The notes: a model not told the origin generated them from the sequence alone. A stretch of DNA of 64,000 nucleotides from Acinetobacter colistiniresistens (GCF_000413935.1 NZ_KE340378.1:1-64000), one strand, 5' to 3'; counted from the first letter of the stretch, positions 8,437-17,730 are shown. Numbers and translations: made by a program.

Positions 8437-9507
8437 ATGAAAATCACTTCTTTATTTGCCGACAAACCGTATAGCGCCGTGGCGATTGCAGTTTGTTTCG
8501 GGGTGCTGTTGCTGTTGCCGTGGTTGCATCTGTTGTCGCCTGATTCGACCTTTTATCTGTCTGCTTATTGGATCACCTTGATTGGCAAGATCATGTGTTT
8601 GGCCTTGGTGGCTTTGGCATTGGATTTGGTCTGGGGCTATGCTGGGATTTTGAGCTTGGGGCATGGTTTGTATTTTGCTTTGGGCGGTTATGCCTTTGGC
8701 ATGTACCTGATGCGTCAATCCGCAGGCGATGGGCTGCCTGATTTTATGCGTTTTCTCAGTTGGACGGAGTTGCCATGGTATTGGGTCGGTACCGAGCATA
8801 TTGCCTGGGCTTTGGCTTTAGTCATTCTTGTTCCTGGTCTGATCGCATTTATTTTTGGTTTCTTTGCCTTTCGCTCCAAAATCAAAGGTGTGTATTTTTC
8901 GATTATTACTCAAGCCATGACCTTTGCCGCAGCGTTATTGTTCTTCCGCAATGAAACAGGCTTTGGCGGCAATAATGGTTTTACGGGTTTTAAGACCATT
9001 CTTGGTTTTGATATCACCTCTGCACCGATGCGTGCCACGCTATGCTTTGTGACGGCATTGATGTTGATGTTGTGCTTCCTTGGTCTGCGCCAACTGATGA
9101 ATCGTCCTTATGGACGGGTCTTGGGTGCAATTCGTGATAGTGAAAATCGCTTGCAATATCTTGGCTATCGCACGTTGTGGTACAAGCTGTCGGCATGGGT
9201 ACTGTCGGCGGTGATTGCGGGTATCGCTGGGGCATTATATGTGCCGCAGGCGGGCATCATCAACCCAAGTGAAATGAACCCAGTCAATTCAATCGAAATG
9301 GCGGTGTGGGTGGCTGCGGGTGGACGCGGAACCTTGATTGGCCCAATTTTAGGGGCTGGTTTAATCAATGCAGTGAAAACCTATTTCACAGTGGCTGCAC
9401 CAGAAGCATGGTTATTGATCTTAGGTGCGTTGTTCATCGTGGTGACCTTATTCTTACCTAAGGGTGTCATTGGTTTATTTGACCGTTTTAAAAAGGAGCG
9501 TGACTAA
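8437..9507 (+). CDS. urtC: urea ABC transporter, permease UrtC
   Basis: This 356-residue LivM-type permease pairs with UrtB. The segment WGYAGILSLGHGLYFALGGY is the family signature, and about ten hydrophobic helices are visible. The cytoplasmic EAA-like loop contains GRVLGAIRDSENRLQYLGY. ATG 8437 was preferred over an in-frame GTG five codons upstream, because the GTG would overlap the urtB coding end and lacks its own signal. The gene stops directly against the urtD ATG, indicating coupled translation. Confidence 0.94.
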   Translation: MKITSLFADKPYSAVAIAVCFGVLLLLPWLHLLSPDSTFYLSAYWITLIGKIMCLALVALALDLVWGYAGILSLGHGLYFALGGYAFGMYLMRQSAGDGLPDFMRFLSWTELPWYWVGTEHIAWALALVILVPGLIAFIFGFFAFRSKIKGVYFSIITQAMTFAAALLFFRNETGFGGNNGFTGFKTILGFDITSAPMRATLCFVTALMLMLCFLGLRQLMNRPYGRVLGAIRDSENRLQYLGYRTLWYKLSAWVLSAVIAGIAGALYVPQAGIINPSEMNPVNSIEMAVWVAAGGRGTLIGPILGAGLINAVKTYFTVAAPEAWLLILGALFIVVTLFLPKGVIGLFDRFKKERD

Positions 9508-10335
9508 ATGAGTGATGTATTAATAGACTCAGCTCAACATGGCGGTCAACTGGGTGAGGGCTATGGTCGTGCCAAGCCACAAGGTGCGGATTTTAGCCAC
9601 GGCATTGCCTTGTATCTGGAAAAAGTCAGTGTCTGGTTTGACTCATTCCGAGCCTTGAATGATCTGTCGCTGTACATTGCTGAGGGCGAATTACGCTGTA
9701 TTATCGGGCCAAATGGGGCGGGTAAAACCACCTTGATGGATGTGATTACTGGTAAAACTCGTCCGACCACAGGCACGGCATTTTTTGGGCAAAACTATGA
9801 TCTTGCCAAAATGAGTACCGAGCAAATTGCTGAAGCGGGCATCGGTCGAAAATTCCAAAAACCAACCGTATTTGAAAATTTTACCGTCATGGAAAATCTA
9901 CTGTTGGCAGCACCTCGAGATAAACGGGTGAAAAAAAGTTTATTTTCCCGTTTAGATCCAGAAGCGCAATTGGCCTTGGATGAAAGTCTGGAACAGATCC
10001 GCTTACAGGAATTTGTGCAAAAGCCAGCAGGGTTACTTTCACATGGACAAAAACAGTGGCTGGAAATTGGCATGTTGCTGATGCAACGACCGCAGTTAAT
10101 TTTACTGGATGAGCCTGTTGCTGGTATGACCGATGCTGAAACTGAGCGCACGGCTGAACTGTGTCTGGAGCTGAAGAAAAATCATACTCTTGTAGTGGTC
10201 GAGCATGACATGAGCTTTATTGACACCATCAGTGAGAAAGTCACGGTACTGGCGCAAGGGGCAATCTTGGCCGAGGGCACATTGGCAGAGGTTCAGGCCA
10301 ATGAAGATGTGATTGAAAAGTATTTAGGACGCTAG
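9508..10335 (+). CDS. urtD: urea ABC transporter, ATP-binding protein UrtD
   Basis: This 275-residue LivG-type ATPase is one of two nucleotide-binding subunits. It has Walker A GPNGAGKTT, a signature region LLSHGQKQWLEIGM, Walker B LILLDEPVAGM and the switch histidine in VVVEHDMSF. The signature LSHGQ instead of LSGGQ is typical of UrtD proteins. About 30 polar residues precede the first strand. The start codon abuts the urtC stop and urtE follows after nine bases. Confidence 0.94.
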   Translation: MSDVLIDSAQHGGQLGEGYGRAKPQGADFSHGIALYLEKVSVWFDSFRALNDLSLYIAEGELRCIIGPNGAGKTTLMDVITGKTRPTTGTAFFGQNYDLAKMSTEQIAEAGIGRKFQKPTVFENFTVMENLLLAAPRDKRVKKSLFSRLDPEAQLALDESLEQIRLQEFVQKPAGLLSHGQKQWLEIGMLLMQRPQLILLDEPVAGMTDAETERTAELCLELKKNHTLVVVEHDMSFIDTISEKVTVLAQGAILAEGTLAEVQANEDVIEKYLGR

Positions 10336-10344
10336 GAGAGACAC

Positions 10345-11043
10345 ATGCTAGAAGTGAAACAAATCAATCAATTCTATGGTGGCAGTCATATTCTGCGTGA
10401 TGTGTCTTTTAACGCGCCTGTGGGTGAATGCAGTGTGGTGCTAGGACGTAATGGTGTGGGCAAAACCACCTTGCTGAAATGCTTGATGGGCATTCTGCCG
10501 ATTAAGTCGGGGCAAATCCTGCTGGATGGCAAAGACATCGCCAAAATGTCCCCTGAGCAACGGGTGCGTGCGGGTTTGGCCTATGTGCCGCAAGGTCGTG
10601 ATATCTTTTCAACCTTGACCGTAGAGGAAAATATTTTAATTGGTATGGCGAAATTTTCAGGAGCCAAGACCCGTAAAGTGCCAAGCCATTTATATGAAAT
10701 TTTCCCTGTGCTGGATGAAATGAAACATCGCCGTGGTGGTGATTTATCCGGTGGGCAGCAACAACAGCTTGCGATTGCCCGTGCTTTGGCTTCAGAGCCG
10801 AGTGTTTTGATTTTGGATGAACCGACCGAAGGGATTCAGCCCTCGATTATTAAAGATATTGGTCGGGTGATTCGTAAGCTGGCCGATCAGGGCGAAATGG
10901 CGATTATTCTGGTAGAGCAGTTTTATGATTTTGCCGAAGAGTTGGCAGATGCGTATACCGTCATGGCGCGTGGGCAGGTGATTGCGCAAGGGCGGGGGGA
11001 GGAGATGCCTGAGAAGGGGATTCGAGAGTTGGTGGCGATTTAA
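10345..11043 (+). CDS. urtE: urea ABC transporter, ATP-binding protein UrtE
   Basis: This 232-residue LivF-type ATPase is the last gene of the urt operon. Walker A is GRNGVGKTT, the ABC signature LSGGQQQQLAIARAL and Walker B VLILDEPTEGI, with the switch His replaced by Gln in ILVEQFYDF as in other LivF/UrtE proteins. ATG 10345 follows a GGAGAG site. No clear terminator hairpin is found directly after the stop, so transcription may run into the following gap. Confidence 0.94.
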   Translation: MLEVKQINQFYGGSHILRDVSFNAPVGECSVVLGRNGVGKTTLLKCLMGILPIKSGQILLDGKDIAKMSPEQRVRAGLAYVPQGRDIFSTLTVEENILIGMAKFSGAKTRKVPSHLYEIFPVLDEMKHRRGGDLSGGQQQQLAIARALASEPSVLILDEPTEGIQPSIIKDIGRVIRKLADQGEMAIILVEQFYDFAEELADAYTVMARGQVIAQGRGEEMPEKGIRELVAI

Positions 11044-11344
11044 AACACTCGAAAGAGATTTTCGGCCTACGGCCTGATTAAACAGTGATCATTGTGGAAT
11101 CTTATTGTTTTATATCTAATCTTAGGATAAACCTGCGGTTCGCCCTACTTTGGTTTCGCCCTGAGAAGCGTTTGAAGCTTCGTAAGGGCAAAGGCATTTA
11201 TCACCTATGCAATGAGTGATTAAAGCTGCTCAATCTTTATTGCAACTTTTCTTGCGCTTCGCTAAAGCTTTAGTCGCTTTAGCTTGCTCAGGTTGTAGAT
11301 GACATTTCCGAGTATCATATTTGAGGCTGACTTTTGATGGTTTG
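11044..11344. other. 301-base gap with a hairpin and a possible small reading frame
   Basis: The gap lies between urtE and the convergent secreted-protein gene. A two-part hairpin occupies 11158-11189 (outer arms GCCCT/AGGGC, inner arms GAAGC/GCTTC). On the minus strand an open frame ends at 11230 after a lysine-rich tail (KALAKRKKSCNKD), but it overlaps the neighbouring gene almost from its start and has no convincing start of its own. No RNA gene is recognised. Confidence 0.4.
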
Positions 11345-12082
11345 TTAACCTTCAACCTTATAGAACGTTCCGCCTGCATAGACATTGTGTCCAAAGCCAC
11401 ATGAGGACTCACCATTGTTTTGTTCAACCTCAATTTTTTGTCCAAGCTTTGCATCATTGGCAAATTGGAGTTTGATCTGACAGTCTTCATAGCGATAGCT
11501 GGCTTGCTTTGACTTGAGTGGCATGGTCGTTTCGAATTGCCCCATATTCGGACCATAGATCAAACCGCGCAGCCCGAAGTAGTAGCCATCGAAGGCGATC
11601 TGATATTGATTCTGTTTTTTGCTGACCTTGAGATAATCCCATTGTCCAAAACCATTGGCACGGACATAAGTCCCTTGTAGGTCAGAGGATATTTTAGGTT
11701 TAGGCAATTGTTTTAAGTTGTATTGACTGGTTTTCGAGTCTTTATCTCTGAGAAACCAAACGCTTGCCCATTGCGGTTTGCCTAACTTGGCATAACTCAA
11801 GCCGACATTATTGTTGGCGATTTCAATATCTCGGTCACTGACCTGAATACCGCTTTCATCTGCATTGGCCTGACAAAAATGCGCCCATGCTGCTTGGTCT
11901 TCAAATTGTTTGGCGGCTTTGAGATATTGTTTTTGATCGTAAAACTTTTTACCTGCTTGTGCATATTGTTTCACTTTGGCACAACCTTGCTGTAATTCCT
12001 GCTCAAAAGAAAATTCGGCAAAGCTGGCGCTTGAACTGATTGCCATGACGAGGCACAGACCGAGTTGGGATGTTTTAATCAT
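11345..12082 (-). CDS. secreted hypothetical protein with helical-repeat N-terminal half
   Basis: This encodes 245 residues with a signal peptide of about 22 residues ending SASFA. The mature N-terminal half (residues 25-110) is rich in Ala, Gln and Lys and reads like TPR/SEL1-type helices (KKFYDQKQYLKAAKQFEDQA, NNNVGLSYAKLGKPQWA). The C-terminal half is beta-like with Tyr/Gly-rich strands and two cysteines (YEDCQIK, ESSCGFG) that may pair in the periplasm. The function is unknown; the organisation suggests a periplasmic protein. It is transcribed alone, towards urtE. Confidence 0.75.
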   Translation of the reverse strand: MIKTSQLGLCLVMAISSSASFAEFSFEQELQQGCAKVKQYAQAGKKFYDQKQYLKAAKQFEDQAAWAHFCQANADESGIQVSDRDIEIANNNVGLSYAKLGKPQWASVWFLRDKDSKTSQYNLKQLPKPKISSDLQGTYVRANGFGQWDYLKVSKKQNQYQIAFDGYYFGLRGLIYGPNMGQFETTMPLKSKQASYRYEDCQIKLQFANDAKLGQKIEVEQNNGESSCGFGHNVYAGGTFYKVEG

Positions 12083-12163
12083 TTTGGCTATTTTTGAAAT
12101 GAAGTCTTGTTTTCATTTTAAGCCATAATAGAGTTGCCTGACAGTACGGTAAAAGTAAGGTTT

Positions 12164-12715
12164 TTATGGAGATTCTGTGAGTTGCAGTTGCATCCAGACC
12201 AAATCCCGCCATGTCCCAAACTTTTGTCCTACCTGCGGCATATAGCCTGTTTGGACAAAACCAAGCTGTTCGTGTAGCACAATCGAGCCCTTATTTTCAC
12301 TATCAATGGCAGCCACCATGATATGCATGTTTTGCTGTTTGGCCAGATGAATCAGTTGTTGCATCAGGGCCTTGCCCAGACCTTGGCGTGCATAGCTGGG
12401 GTCAACAAACACAGAATGTTCAATGCTTTGACGATAGCCGCTGATGGTTCGAAAGGCTGTGTAATAGGCATAAGCAGCGACTTGATGGCTATTCAGGTCT
12501 TCAACCACAATCATGGGAAAATGCTGTTGCTGCATGTTATGGAAGCGTTGTTGATAATCCGCAAGTGAAACAGCTTGATCATTCCAGTTCGCCGTGCCAT
12601 TGAGAATCTCTGCATTATAGATGGCAAGGATTGTCTCAAGGTCATCAACGGTGGCAAAACGAATTTTGAAGGGTGCAGCTACACAAGATGGGGCAAGAGC
12701 AATATTTACAGACAT
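12164..12715 (-). CDS. GNAT-family N-acetyltransferase, phosphinothricin-acetyltransferase-like
   Basis: This 183-residue acetyltransferase uses acetyl-CoA to acetylate a small amine. After a 16-residue lead the domain starts IRFATVDDLETILAIYNAEI, as in the Pat/Bar group. The acetyl-CoA loop is YARQGLGKALMQQLI (the R/Q-x-x-G-x-G/A motif), preceded by the core strand HSVFVDPS. The closing LGFVQTGYMPQVGQKFGTW is also typical of the Pat-like subgroup, whose members can act on phosphinothricin or methionine derivatives. The true substrate is unknown. The start could be a few codons further in. Confidence 0.85.
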   Translation of the reverse strand: MSVNIALAPSCVAAPFKIRFATVDDLETILAIYNAEILNGTANWNDQAVSLADYQQRFHNMQQQHFPMIVVEDLNSHQVAAYAYYTAFRTISGYRQSIEHSVFVDPSYARQGLGKALMQQLIHLAKQQNMHIMVAAIDSENKGSIVLHEQLGFVQTGYMPQVGQKFGTWRDLVWMQLQLTESP

Positions 12716-12798
12716 GGGCGAAGGTCATCACATCAATCAATAGATACAACGTTGATAGAACCAAAATCAACGATGCTTAATATTCGGTGATACAAATA

Positions 12799-12826
12799 AA
12801 AACAGCAAGGAATTCCTTGCTGTTTT
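12799..12826. terminator. bidirectional terminator, perfect palindrome
   Basis: A 28-base perfect inverted repeat centred on GGAATTCC has A-runs and T-runs at its ends. It lies 17 bases beyond the stop of the minus-strand Tsx-like gene. Confidence 0.75.
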
Positions 12827-12842
12827 TAACATTCTAAAGCGT

Positions 12843-13568
12843 TTAGAAGTGGTATTTAATTAAAGCGCTGACGTTGTTTTCGTCACGGTTTTTCATACCG
12901 AATTTGTTATTCCAAATCGAATGCTCAACACCTAAATAAAGACGTGTATCCGGTGAAATGTGTTTACCTAGATTCCACTTGTATTGCGTGGTCCAGTTCA
13001 GTTCGCTGGCATGATCTTTCTCGCCAGTCGACCAGTCAAGGAAACCATCCACCAAAAAGTCTTCATTTGATACTTTAAATGGCAAAGCATAAGCGATGGT
13101 CATTTGATAGTCATCAGCAGTTTTTTCGTTGTTGGCGCGATAGAAGTTGACATTCATATATTGGAAATATGGAACTGCAAGATCGAAGCCGACACCATAC
13201 AAGAAGTTGTCAAAACTAGAGAAATCGTCGTTATTGCTTTCCCAGGTGGTTGAGATCAATACATCTTTAATCGGGCCAAACGCAAGTTTCTGACCTGAAA
13301 TTTCACCGAGGCTTAAACGAGGAGAAAGCTCGAAATAGGTGCTTTTATGGTCATCGCTGCCACGCATACGATCCATAAAGAAAAAGACATCGGCATATTT
13401 AACTTTTGCCGCATACTCAACGGTCAATGTTGTTTGTTTTTTATCAACAACTTCATAGTTTTCACCATATAGTCCGGTCAAGCTAAAGTCTTGCCAAATC
13501 GGCTTTGCTTGCGCAAAAGTTGCTGTTGATCCCAATAAACATACCGCTGTAAGTTGCTTCAATTGCAT
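12843..13568 (-). CDS. Tsx/OmpK-family outer membrane channel
   Basis: This 241-residue outer membrane beta-barrel resembles the nucleoside-specific channel Tsx and the phage-receptor OmpK. A signal peptide ends near TFAQA. The mature protein opens with WQDFSLTGLYGENYEV, continues with alternating amphipathic strands (ADVFFFMDRM, YFELSPRLSLG, FLYGVGFDLAVPYFQYMN) and ends in phenylalanine (LIKYHF), the C-terminal signature needed for barrel insertion. It is a single gene with its own terminator. Substrate specificity for nucleosides is inferred from family only. Confidence 0.85.
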   Translation of the reverse strand: MQLKQLTAVCLLGSTATFAQAKPIWQDFSLTGLYGENYEVVDKKQTTLTVEYAAKVKYADVFFFMDRMRGSDDHKSTYFELSPRLSLGEISGQKLAFGPIKDVLISTTWESNNDDFSSFDNFLYGVGFDLAVPYFQYMNVNFYRANNEKTADDYQMTIAYALPFKVSNEDFLVDGFLDWSTGEKDHASELNWTTQYKWNLGKHISPDTRLYLGVEHSIWNNKFGMKNRDENNVSALIKYHF

Positions 13569-13937
13569 TTAAAAAATCTCCCCCCAAAAAGGCGTGTAAA
13601 GCATACAAGGTATTAAGCAAAAATAAAGCCAAATTTGACCAAATGAACAAAAGAATTGTATATGGCAAAGCAGGTGATTCAGGGGGTAAAAATAATGCTC
13701 TTTTTGCTGAAGATTTCATCAAAATGTCAAAAATCAGCTTGCATATTTGTAAGGAAAGACAGATATTGAAGTTATAGAAGATCTTCTTACATACTGAAAA
13801 GCAACAGATGCAAGCGAGGAGACAACAGGTATTTACATAATCAAAATATACAACTGCACTGAATGATCGCATGCTCAAAGTGTGCCAAATAAGAAAGTTT
13901 TGTAGCACCGTCTCACAGATAAGAGAGGAAGATATTT
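13569..13937. other. 369-base divergent intergenic region
   Basis: The region holds the divergent upstream sequences of the Tsx-like gene and the ribosome-associated protein gene. An AGAAGATCTTCT palindrome lies near 13776-13787. Overlapping open frames have no start signals or recognisable product. I see no RNA gene. Confidence 0.5.
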
Positions 13938-14312
13938 ATGAATATTGAAATCCGTACAGATAAAAACATTCAAGGTAGTGAACGCTTAATCAGTTATGTT
14001 CGTGCAGAACTTACACAAGAATTTCAACGCTATAGCGAGCGTATTACACATTTTTCGGTTCATATTAGTGATGAGAACGGGGAGAAAACGGGCGATCATG
14101 ACAAACGTTGTATGATTGAGGCTCGTCCAGCAGGAATGAAACCTGTTGCAGTGACACATAAAGCAGCAAATATTGATAACTCGATCCATGGTGCGATTGA
14201 TAAACTGAAACGTAGTTTGGAGCATCTCTATGAGAAAAAAGAGCACCACCGTGGTGGTTTACCCGAATATGTTGATGTCGATGATGATGTAAAAGTAGAT
14301 GATGAAGCCTAA
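13938..14312 (+). CDS. HPF/RaiA-family ribosome-associated protein
   Basis: This 124-residue protein of the sigma-54 modulation/RaiA (HPF) family binds the 30S decoding region and keeps ribosomes inactive under stress. The beta-alpha-beta-beta-beta-alpha pattern is visible: MNIEIRTDKNIQGS strand, helix to about 35, strands HFSVHISDENG, KRCMIEARPAGMKPVAVTH, then the helix NIDNSIHGAIDKLKRSLEHLY. The length and the acidic tail (DVDDDVKVDDEA) fit a short RaiA-like form without the C-terminal dimerisation domain of long HPF. ATG 13938 follows GAGAGGAAG. It stands alone with a strong terminator. Confidence 0.88.
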   Translation: MNIEIRTDKNIQGSERLISYVRAELTQEFQRYSERITHFSVHISDENGEKTGDHDKRCMIEARPAGMKPVAVTHKAANIDNSIHGAIDKLKRSLEHLYEKKEHHRGGLPEYVDVDDDVKVDDEA

Positions 14313-14320
14313 GAGGCAAC

Positions 14321-14356
14321 GCATAAAAAAAGCCCTGTTTGGGGCTTTTTTTATGC
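14321..14356. terminator. strong terminator after the RaiA-like gene
   Basis: The sequence is an almost perfect inverted repeat (GCATAAAAAAAGCCC against its complement) with a five-base loop, and the stem itself carries the A/T runs for both directions. Confidence 0.85.
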
Positions 14357-14455
14357 CTGTATCAAATTTATACATGATTTTTTAGGTGCTTTTATAAAAT
14401 CCTGTCAGGATATTCGGCATAATAGACCCATTAAAAAATATTGTGAGAAATGGTC

Positions 14456-15001
14456 ATGTTAAATAAGCAGCAGCAGGCCTTGGTGCAAGCCATACAACAA
14501 CTCGATTTAGACCAAGTGCGAGCTTTACTTGCTGAAGGACTTGATCCGAATTTTATTGACCCGGAACAAGGTCCCCCAGTTTCCGTCATTTGTGATGGTT
14601 TATTTGTCTGGTGGGAACAAATCTGTGAGGCCTATGAAGCCGGAAAACCCTTGAGCGAAACAGAAAAGCAACAACAGCTGCAAGTTTATTTAGACATTTT
14701 AGATGTGCTCATTCAAGCCAAAGCCAATTTGCATTTATGGGACGCAGAAGAATTTTATGGTCCGCTTTGGGATGCAGCAAGTTCTGCCTGCGTGCCTGTG
14801 GTTCAACGTTTACTTGATGAAAAAGTCGATCCAAATACCCGTGATGAAGAAGGTCTCACTGTTTTATCATCGATCAGTCAATTATTTTTTGATTGCGAAT
14901 TTGATGAAATCGATTGGTCTGAGTCATTGCAGGAAGAGCGTGCAACATTGGAGTTGCTACGTCAACATGGTGCAAAAATGTCAAAAGAGCTCAGCGCATA
15001 A
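14456..15001 (+). CDS. ankyrin-repeat-like protein
   Basis: This is a 181-residue soluble protein. Ankyrin-type repeats are visible in LVQAIQQLDLDQVRALLAEGLDPNF and in AASSACVPVVQRLLDEKVDPNTRDEEGLTVLSS. A charged insert lies between them, and the C-terminus has a LELLRQHGA ending. ATG 14456 was preferred to the ATG two codons upstream because the GAGAA site is then about eight bases away. Such proteins bind other proteins; the partner is unknown. It is followed after 28 bases by a secreted-protein gene, possibly in the same transcript. Confidence 0.8.
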   Translation: MLNKQQQALVQAIQQLDLDQVRALLAEGLDPNFIDPEQGPPVSVICDGLFVWWEQICEAYEAGKPLSETEKQQQLQVYLDILDVLIQAKANLHLWDAEEFYGPLWDAASSACVPVVQRLLDEKVDPNTRDEEGLTVLSSISQLFFDCEFDEIDWSESLQEERATLELLRQHGAKMSKELSA

Positions 15002-15029
15002 GCGAAGCCAGCAAAATACAAAGAGGAAC

Positions 15030-15800
15030 ATGATGAAAACATTTCAAACATTGAGCTTGGTTACAGCATCGATGCTGGCAAGTACGGCTTTTGCGGCTGA
15101 CTTTTCTTTTGATCGCCCTGGTTCGGGGATCAGTACAGGGATTACTCCTGTCGGGCAGTTAGCCTGGGAGCAGGGTTTGCCAACGGTTAGCTACCACGAG
15201 GGGAGTGTCAATGGAGTCAAAGACAAGACTTTAACCTTGAATGGTGACATGTTATTGCGTACTGGTTTGGCAGATGGCCTGGAATTACAACTCGGTTGGC
15301 AAGGGCCTGTTTGGCAGCAGTACAAACGTGCAGGCGTGACAAAAGAAAGCAATGGTTTAGGCGATGTCAGTATCGGTTTGAAAAAAGCCATTGATTTAAA
15401 AGATGACCGTTTATCGATGGCATTATTGGCCGAAGCAATTATTGCAACGGGCAATGATGAATTCACGGCACATGATGATATCTATAGCTTAACCTCAGCC
15501 GTGGCATATAAGTTCAGTGATTTGATTGGTACCTCGATTACCATGCGTTATGAAGCGCAGAACAGTAATTGGGCGGTGACTGCGATTCCAACCATTGACT
15601 ATAAAATTGCAGGTAAATTATCGGGCTATTCTGAGTTTGTTTACCGTAAAGCAGAGAGTCAAGACTATGAATATGGTCTAGGCACAGGTCTGATTTATGC
15701 CTTGAATAATCGTATGCAATTGGATGCCAGCATTGGGGTTGATCTCAATGGGGATCAGAAAGGTTATAACGGTGGCTTCGGCGTGTCGGTTTTATTCTAA
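15030..15800 (+). CDS. secreted beta-rich protein, outer-membrane transporter-like (phenol MetA family)
   Basis: This encodes 256 residues from ATG 15030, preceded by AGAGGAAC; a second ATG is the next codon, and the longer upstream frame only reflects overlap with the ankyrin gene. The signal peptide ends ASTAFA. The mature protein opens with FSFDRPGSGISTGITPVGQLAWEQ and continues with alternating hydrophobic strands, ending GGFGVSVLF with a terminal phenylalanine. This matches the putative outer-membrane transporter family related to MetA of phenol degradation operons. The transported substrate is unknown; no catabolic genes lie nearby. Confidence 0.78.
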   Translation: MMKTFQTLSLVTASMLASTAFAADFSFDRPGSGISTGITPVGQLAWEQGLPTVSYHEGSVNGVKDKTLTLNGDMLLRTGLADGLELQLGWQGPVWQQYKRAGVTKESNGLGDVSIGLKKAIDLKDDRLSMALLAEAIIATGNDEFTAHDDIYSLTSAVAYKFSDLIGTSITMRYEAQNSNWAVTAIPTIDYKIAGKLSGYSEFVYRKAESQDYEYGLGTGLIYALNNRMQLDASIGVDLNGDQKGYNGGFGVSVLF

Positions 15801-15879
15801 CAACAATGCTCCTGAATTCTCTTAAATTCACTTCTGCATAAGTGGCAGGGAGGCTCAGGAGAATAACAGTGAGATAATC

Positions 15880-17730
15880 ATGAAAATGTCTGTTCAAGGT
15901 GGTAATTGTTTCCCACTGATGAGTTGGTTTGTGGGGACCTTATTGCTGTTATGTGGGTCGTTGGCTTACGCGCAAGCGAATTCATCAGCAGCTTTGCTGA
16001 GCCCTGAACAGGCATTTGCATTTACAGTTGAATCGACGCAGCCGAATCAGGCGCGTTTACATTGGTCAATTCAGCCGAACTATTATCTTTATCAACATAA
16101 ATTTGAAGTACAACAAGGCAATCAGCCACTTGCATTAACATTGCCTAAAGCAGTCGAGCAGTATGATGAGAACTATGGCCATAGCCAAGTCTATTATCAG
16201 CAAGCGGAGTTTAGCATCCCGACGCAGGCATCACAGCATTATCGGGTGACTTGGCAAGGCTGTGCCAAAGACCGGATTTGTTATCCTCCGCAAAATATTG
16301 AATTTCAGACCGATGCCGATGGCTTGGTCAGTGCTCAGAATGTCAGTGCAAATAGCAAAAAAAGCTTTTTAGATGTGGCTCGCTCATCGAGCGCCTTAAA
16401 TGCCCAAACGGCAAACAAGGATGACGTGCAAGCTGAGCCAACTGCACAAAGCTCAAATTCAAATAACTCGGTTGGTATGGCACAAGACCAAAAATGGTCC
16501 AGCGCACTCGAACAGCATTCCTTGGCCTATAGCATTTTATTATTTTTGGGTTTGGGCATTTTATTGGCCTTTACCCCATGTTCTTTGCCGATGTTACCCA
16601 TTCTGACCTCCTTGATTGTACGAGACAATAAAGGGGTGAAAGCATGGTCGATTGCACTGACTTTTGTGGTCAGTATGGCCTTGGTCTATGCGGTATTGGG
16701 TTTAATTGCTTCTGCGGCGGGATTGAATTTTCAGCGTTGGTTACAGCAACCTGCAACGCTGATTGCATTTAGTCTATTATTCGTGGCATTTGCCCTCAAT
16801 CTATTTGGTTTATTTGAGTTAAAACTGCCGCAGAACTGGGTTAATCGACTGGATCAGATGCAATCCAATCAAAAGGGCGGGACCTTGGTCGGCGCCAGTG
16901 TCATGGGCATGATCTCTGCCCTGTTGGTGGGGCCGTGTATGACTGCACCTTTGGCAGGGGTGTTACTGTTTATCTCGCAGACGCAGAGCCAATGGCAAGG
17001 TGCGCTGCTGCTATTTACACTGGGTTTTGGCATGGGAATTCCCTTGCTACTCGCCAGTGTGTTGGGGGCGAAAGCCTTACCCAAAGCTGGCGACTGGATG
17101 AATCAAATCAAAGTCATTTTTGCCTTTCTGATGTTGGCATTGAGCATTTATTTTATTCGTCCGTTATTGCCGGAACTGGCGATTCAAATGCTGAGCCTGA
17201 TTCTCGGTTTGGCCTTTATTATTTATGCGGCGTATCGTCTATTTGGACAGAAATCTAAACTGCAATGGCTGTATGCGGTGTTGCTGGTTTTAGCCATTCC
17301 GGCATTGGCGTTTAACCAATACCAGCATATTCAAAATCTCAGCTCGGTTCAGGCAGATAAATTGGCTGACTGGCATGTAGCACAGACGGCAGCTGAATTT
17401 CAGCAAATCCTTGCCCATGCTCCCAAAGATCGTGGCATTGTGATTGATGTCTATGCGGACTGGTGTGTAGCATGCCAGCCGATTGAGCATCGCATTTTAA
17501 AAGATGCAGAGGTGCAACAAGCATTATCAGGCTATTATTTGATTAAACTGGATTTAAGCCACTACGATGCATCACATCAAGCCTTGTTGGCACAGTGGGA
17601 TATTTTAGGACCACCCACTTATTTGTTTTTAGATCAGCAACAACAAGAAATTCGCTCGCTGCGCTTAACTGGCGCATTTCAAAAAAGCGAGCTATTACAA
17701 CAACTGGCTTTATTTAAAGGGAAACAATAA
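15880..17730 (+). CDS. dsbD: thiol:disulfide interchange protein DsbD
   Basis: This 616-residue inner-membrane protein passes electrons from cytoplasmic thioredoxin to periplasmic disulphide isomerases and cytochrome maturation factors. A signal peptide is followed by the periplasmic alpha domain with the redox pair in GCAKDRICYPP. The membrane domain (about residues 210-470) carries one cysteine in FTPCSLPMLPIL and its partner in VGPCMTAPLAG. The C-terminal gamma domain is thioredoxin-like, with YADWCVACQPIEH as the CxxC site. All six redox cysteines are present. The stop lies two bases before the start of the interrupted glutathione S-transferase gene. Confidence 0.95.
   Translation: MKMSVQGGNCFPLMSWFVGTLLLLCGSLAYAQANSSAALLSPEQAFAFTVESTQPNQARLHWSIQPNYYLYQHKFEVQQGNQPLALTLPKAVEQYDENYGHSQVYYQQAEFSIPTQASQHYRVTWQGCAKDRICYPPQNIEFQTDADGLVSAQNVSANSKKSFLDVARSSSALNAQTANKDDVQAEPTAQSSNSNNSVGMAQDQKWSSALEQHSLAYSILLFLGLGILLAFTPCSLPMLPILTSLIVRDNKGVKAWSIALTFVVSMALVYAVLGLIASAAGLNFQRWLQQPATLIAFSLLFVAFALNLFGLFELKLPQNWVNRLDQMQSNQKGGTLVGASVMGMISALLVGPCMTAPLAGVLLFISQTQSQWQGALLLFTLGFGMGIPLLLASVLGAKALPKAGDWMNQIKVIFAFLMLALSIYFIRPLLPELAIQMLSLILGLAFIIYAAYRLFGQKSKLQWLYAVLLVLAIPALAFNQYQHIQNLSSVQADKLADWHVAQTAAEFQQILAHAPKDRGIVIDVYADWCVACQPIEHRILKDAEVQQALSGYYLIKLDLSHYDASHQALLAQWDILGPPTYLFLDQQQQEIRSLRLTGAFQKSELLQQLALFKGKQ

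Noticed and set aside
11230..11556. Open frame of 108 codons on the minus strand
   Set aside because: It overlaps the secreted-protein gene for most of its length and has no binding site; only its tail is unusual, so it is kept as a finding and not annotated as a gene.
13483..13908. 141-codon minus-strand frame over the Tsx-like gene start
   Set aside because: It is an out-of-frame overlap with cysteine- and leucine-rich composition and no recognisable domain.
14703..15029. N-terminal extension of the secreted transporter-like protein
   Set aside because: The signal peptide starts at 15030; the extension is a shadow of the ankyrin gene in another frame.
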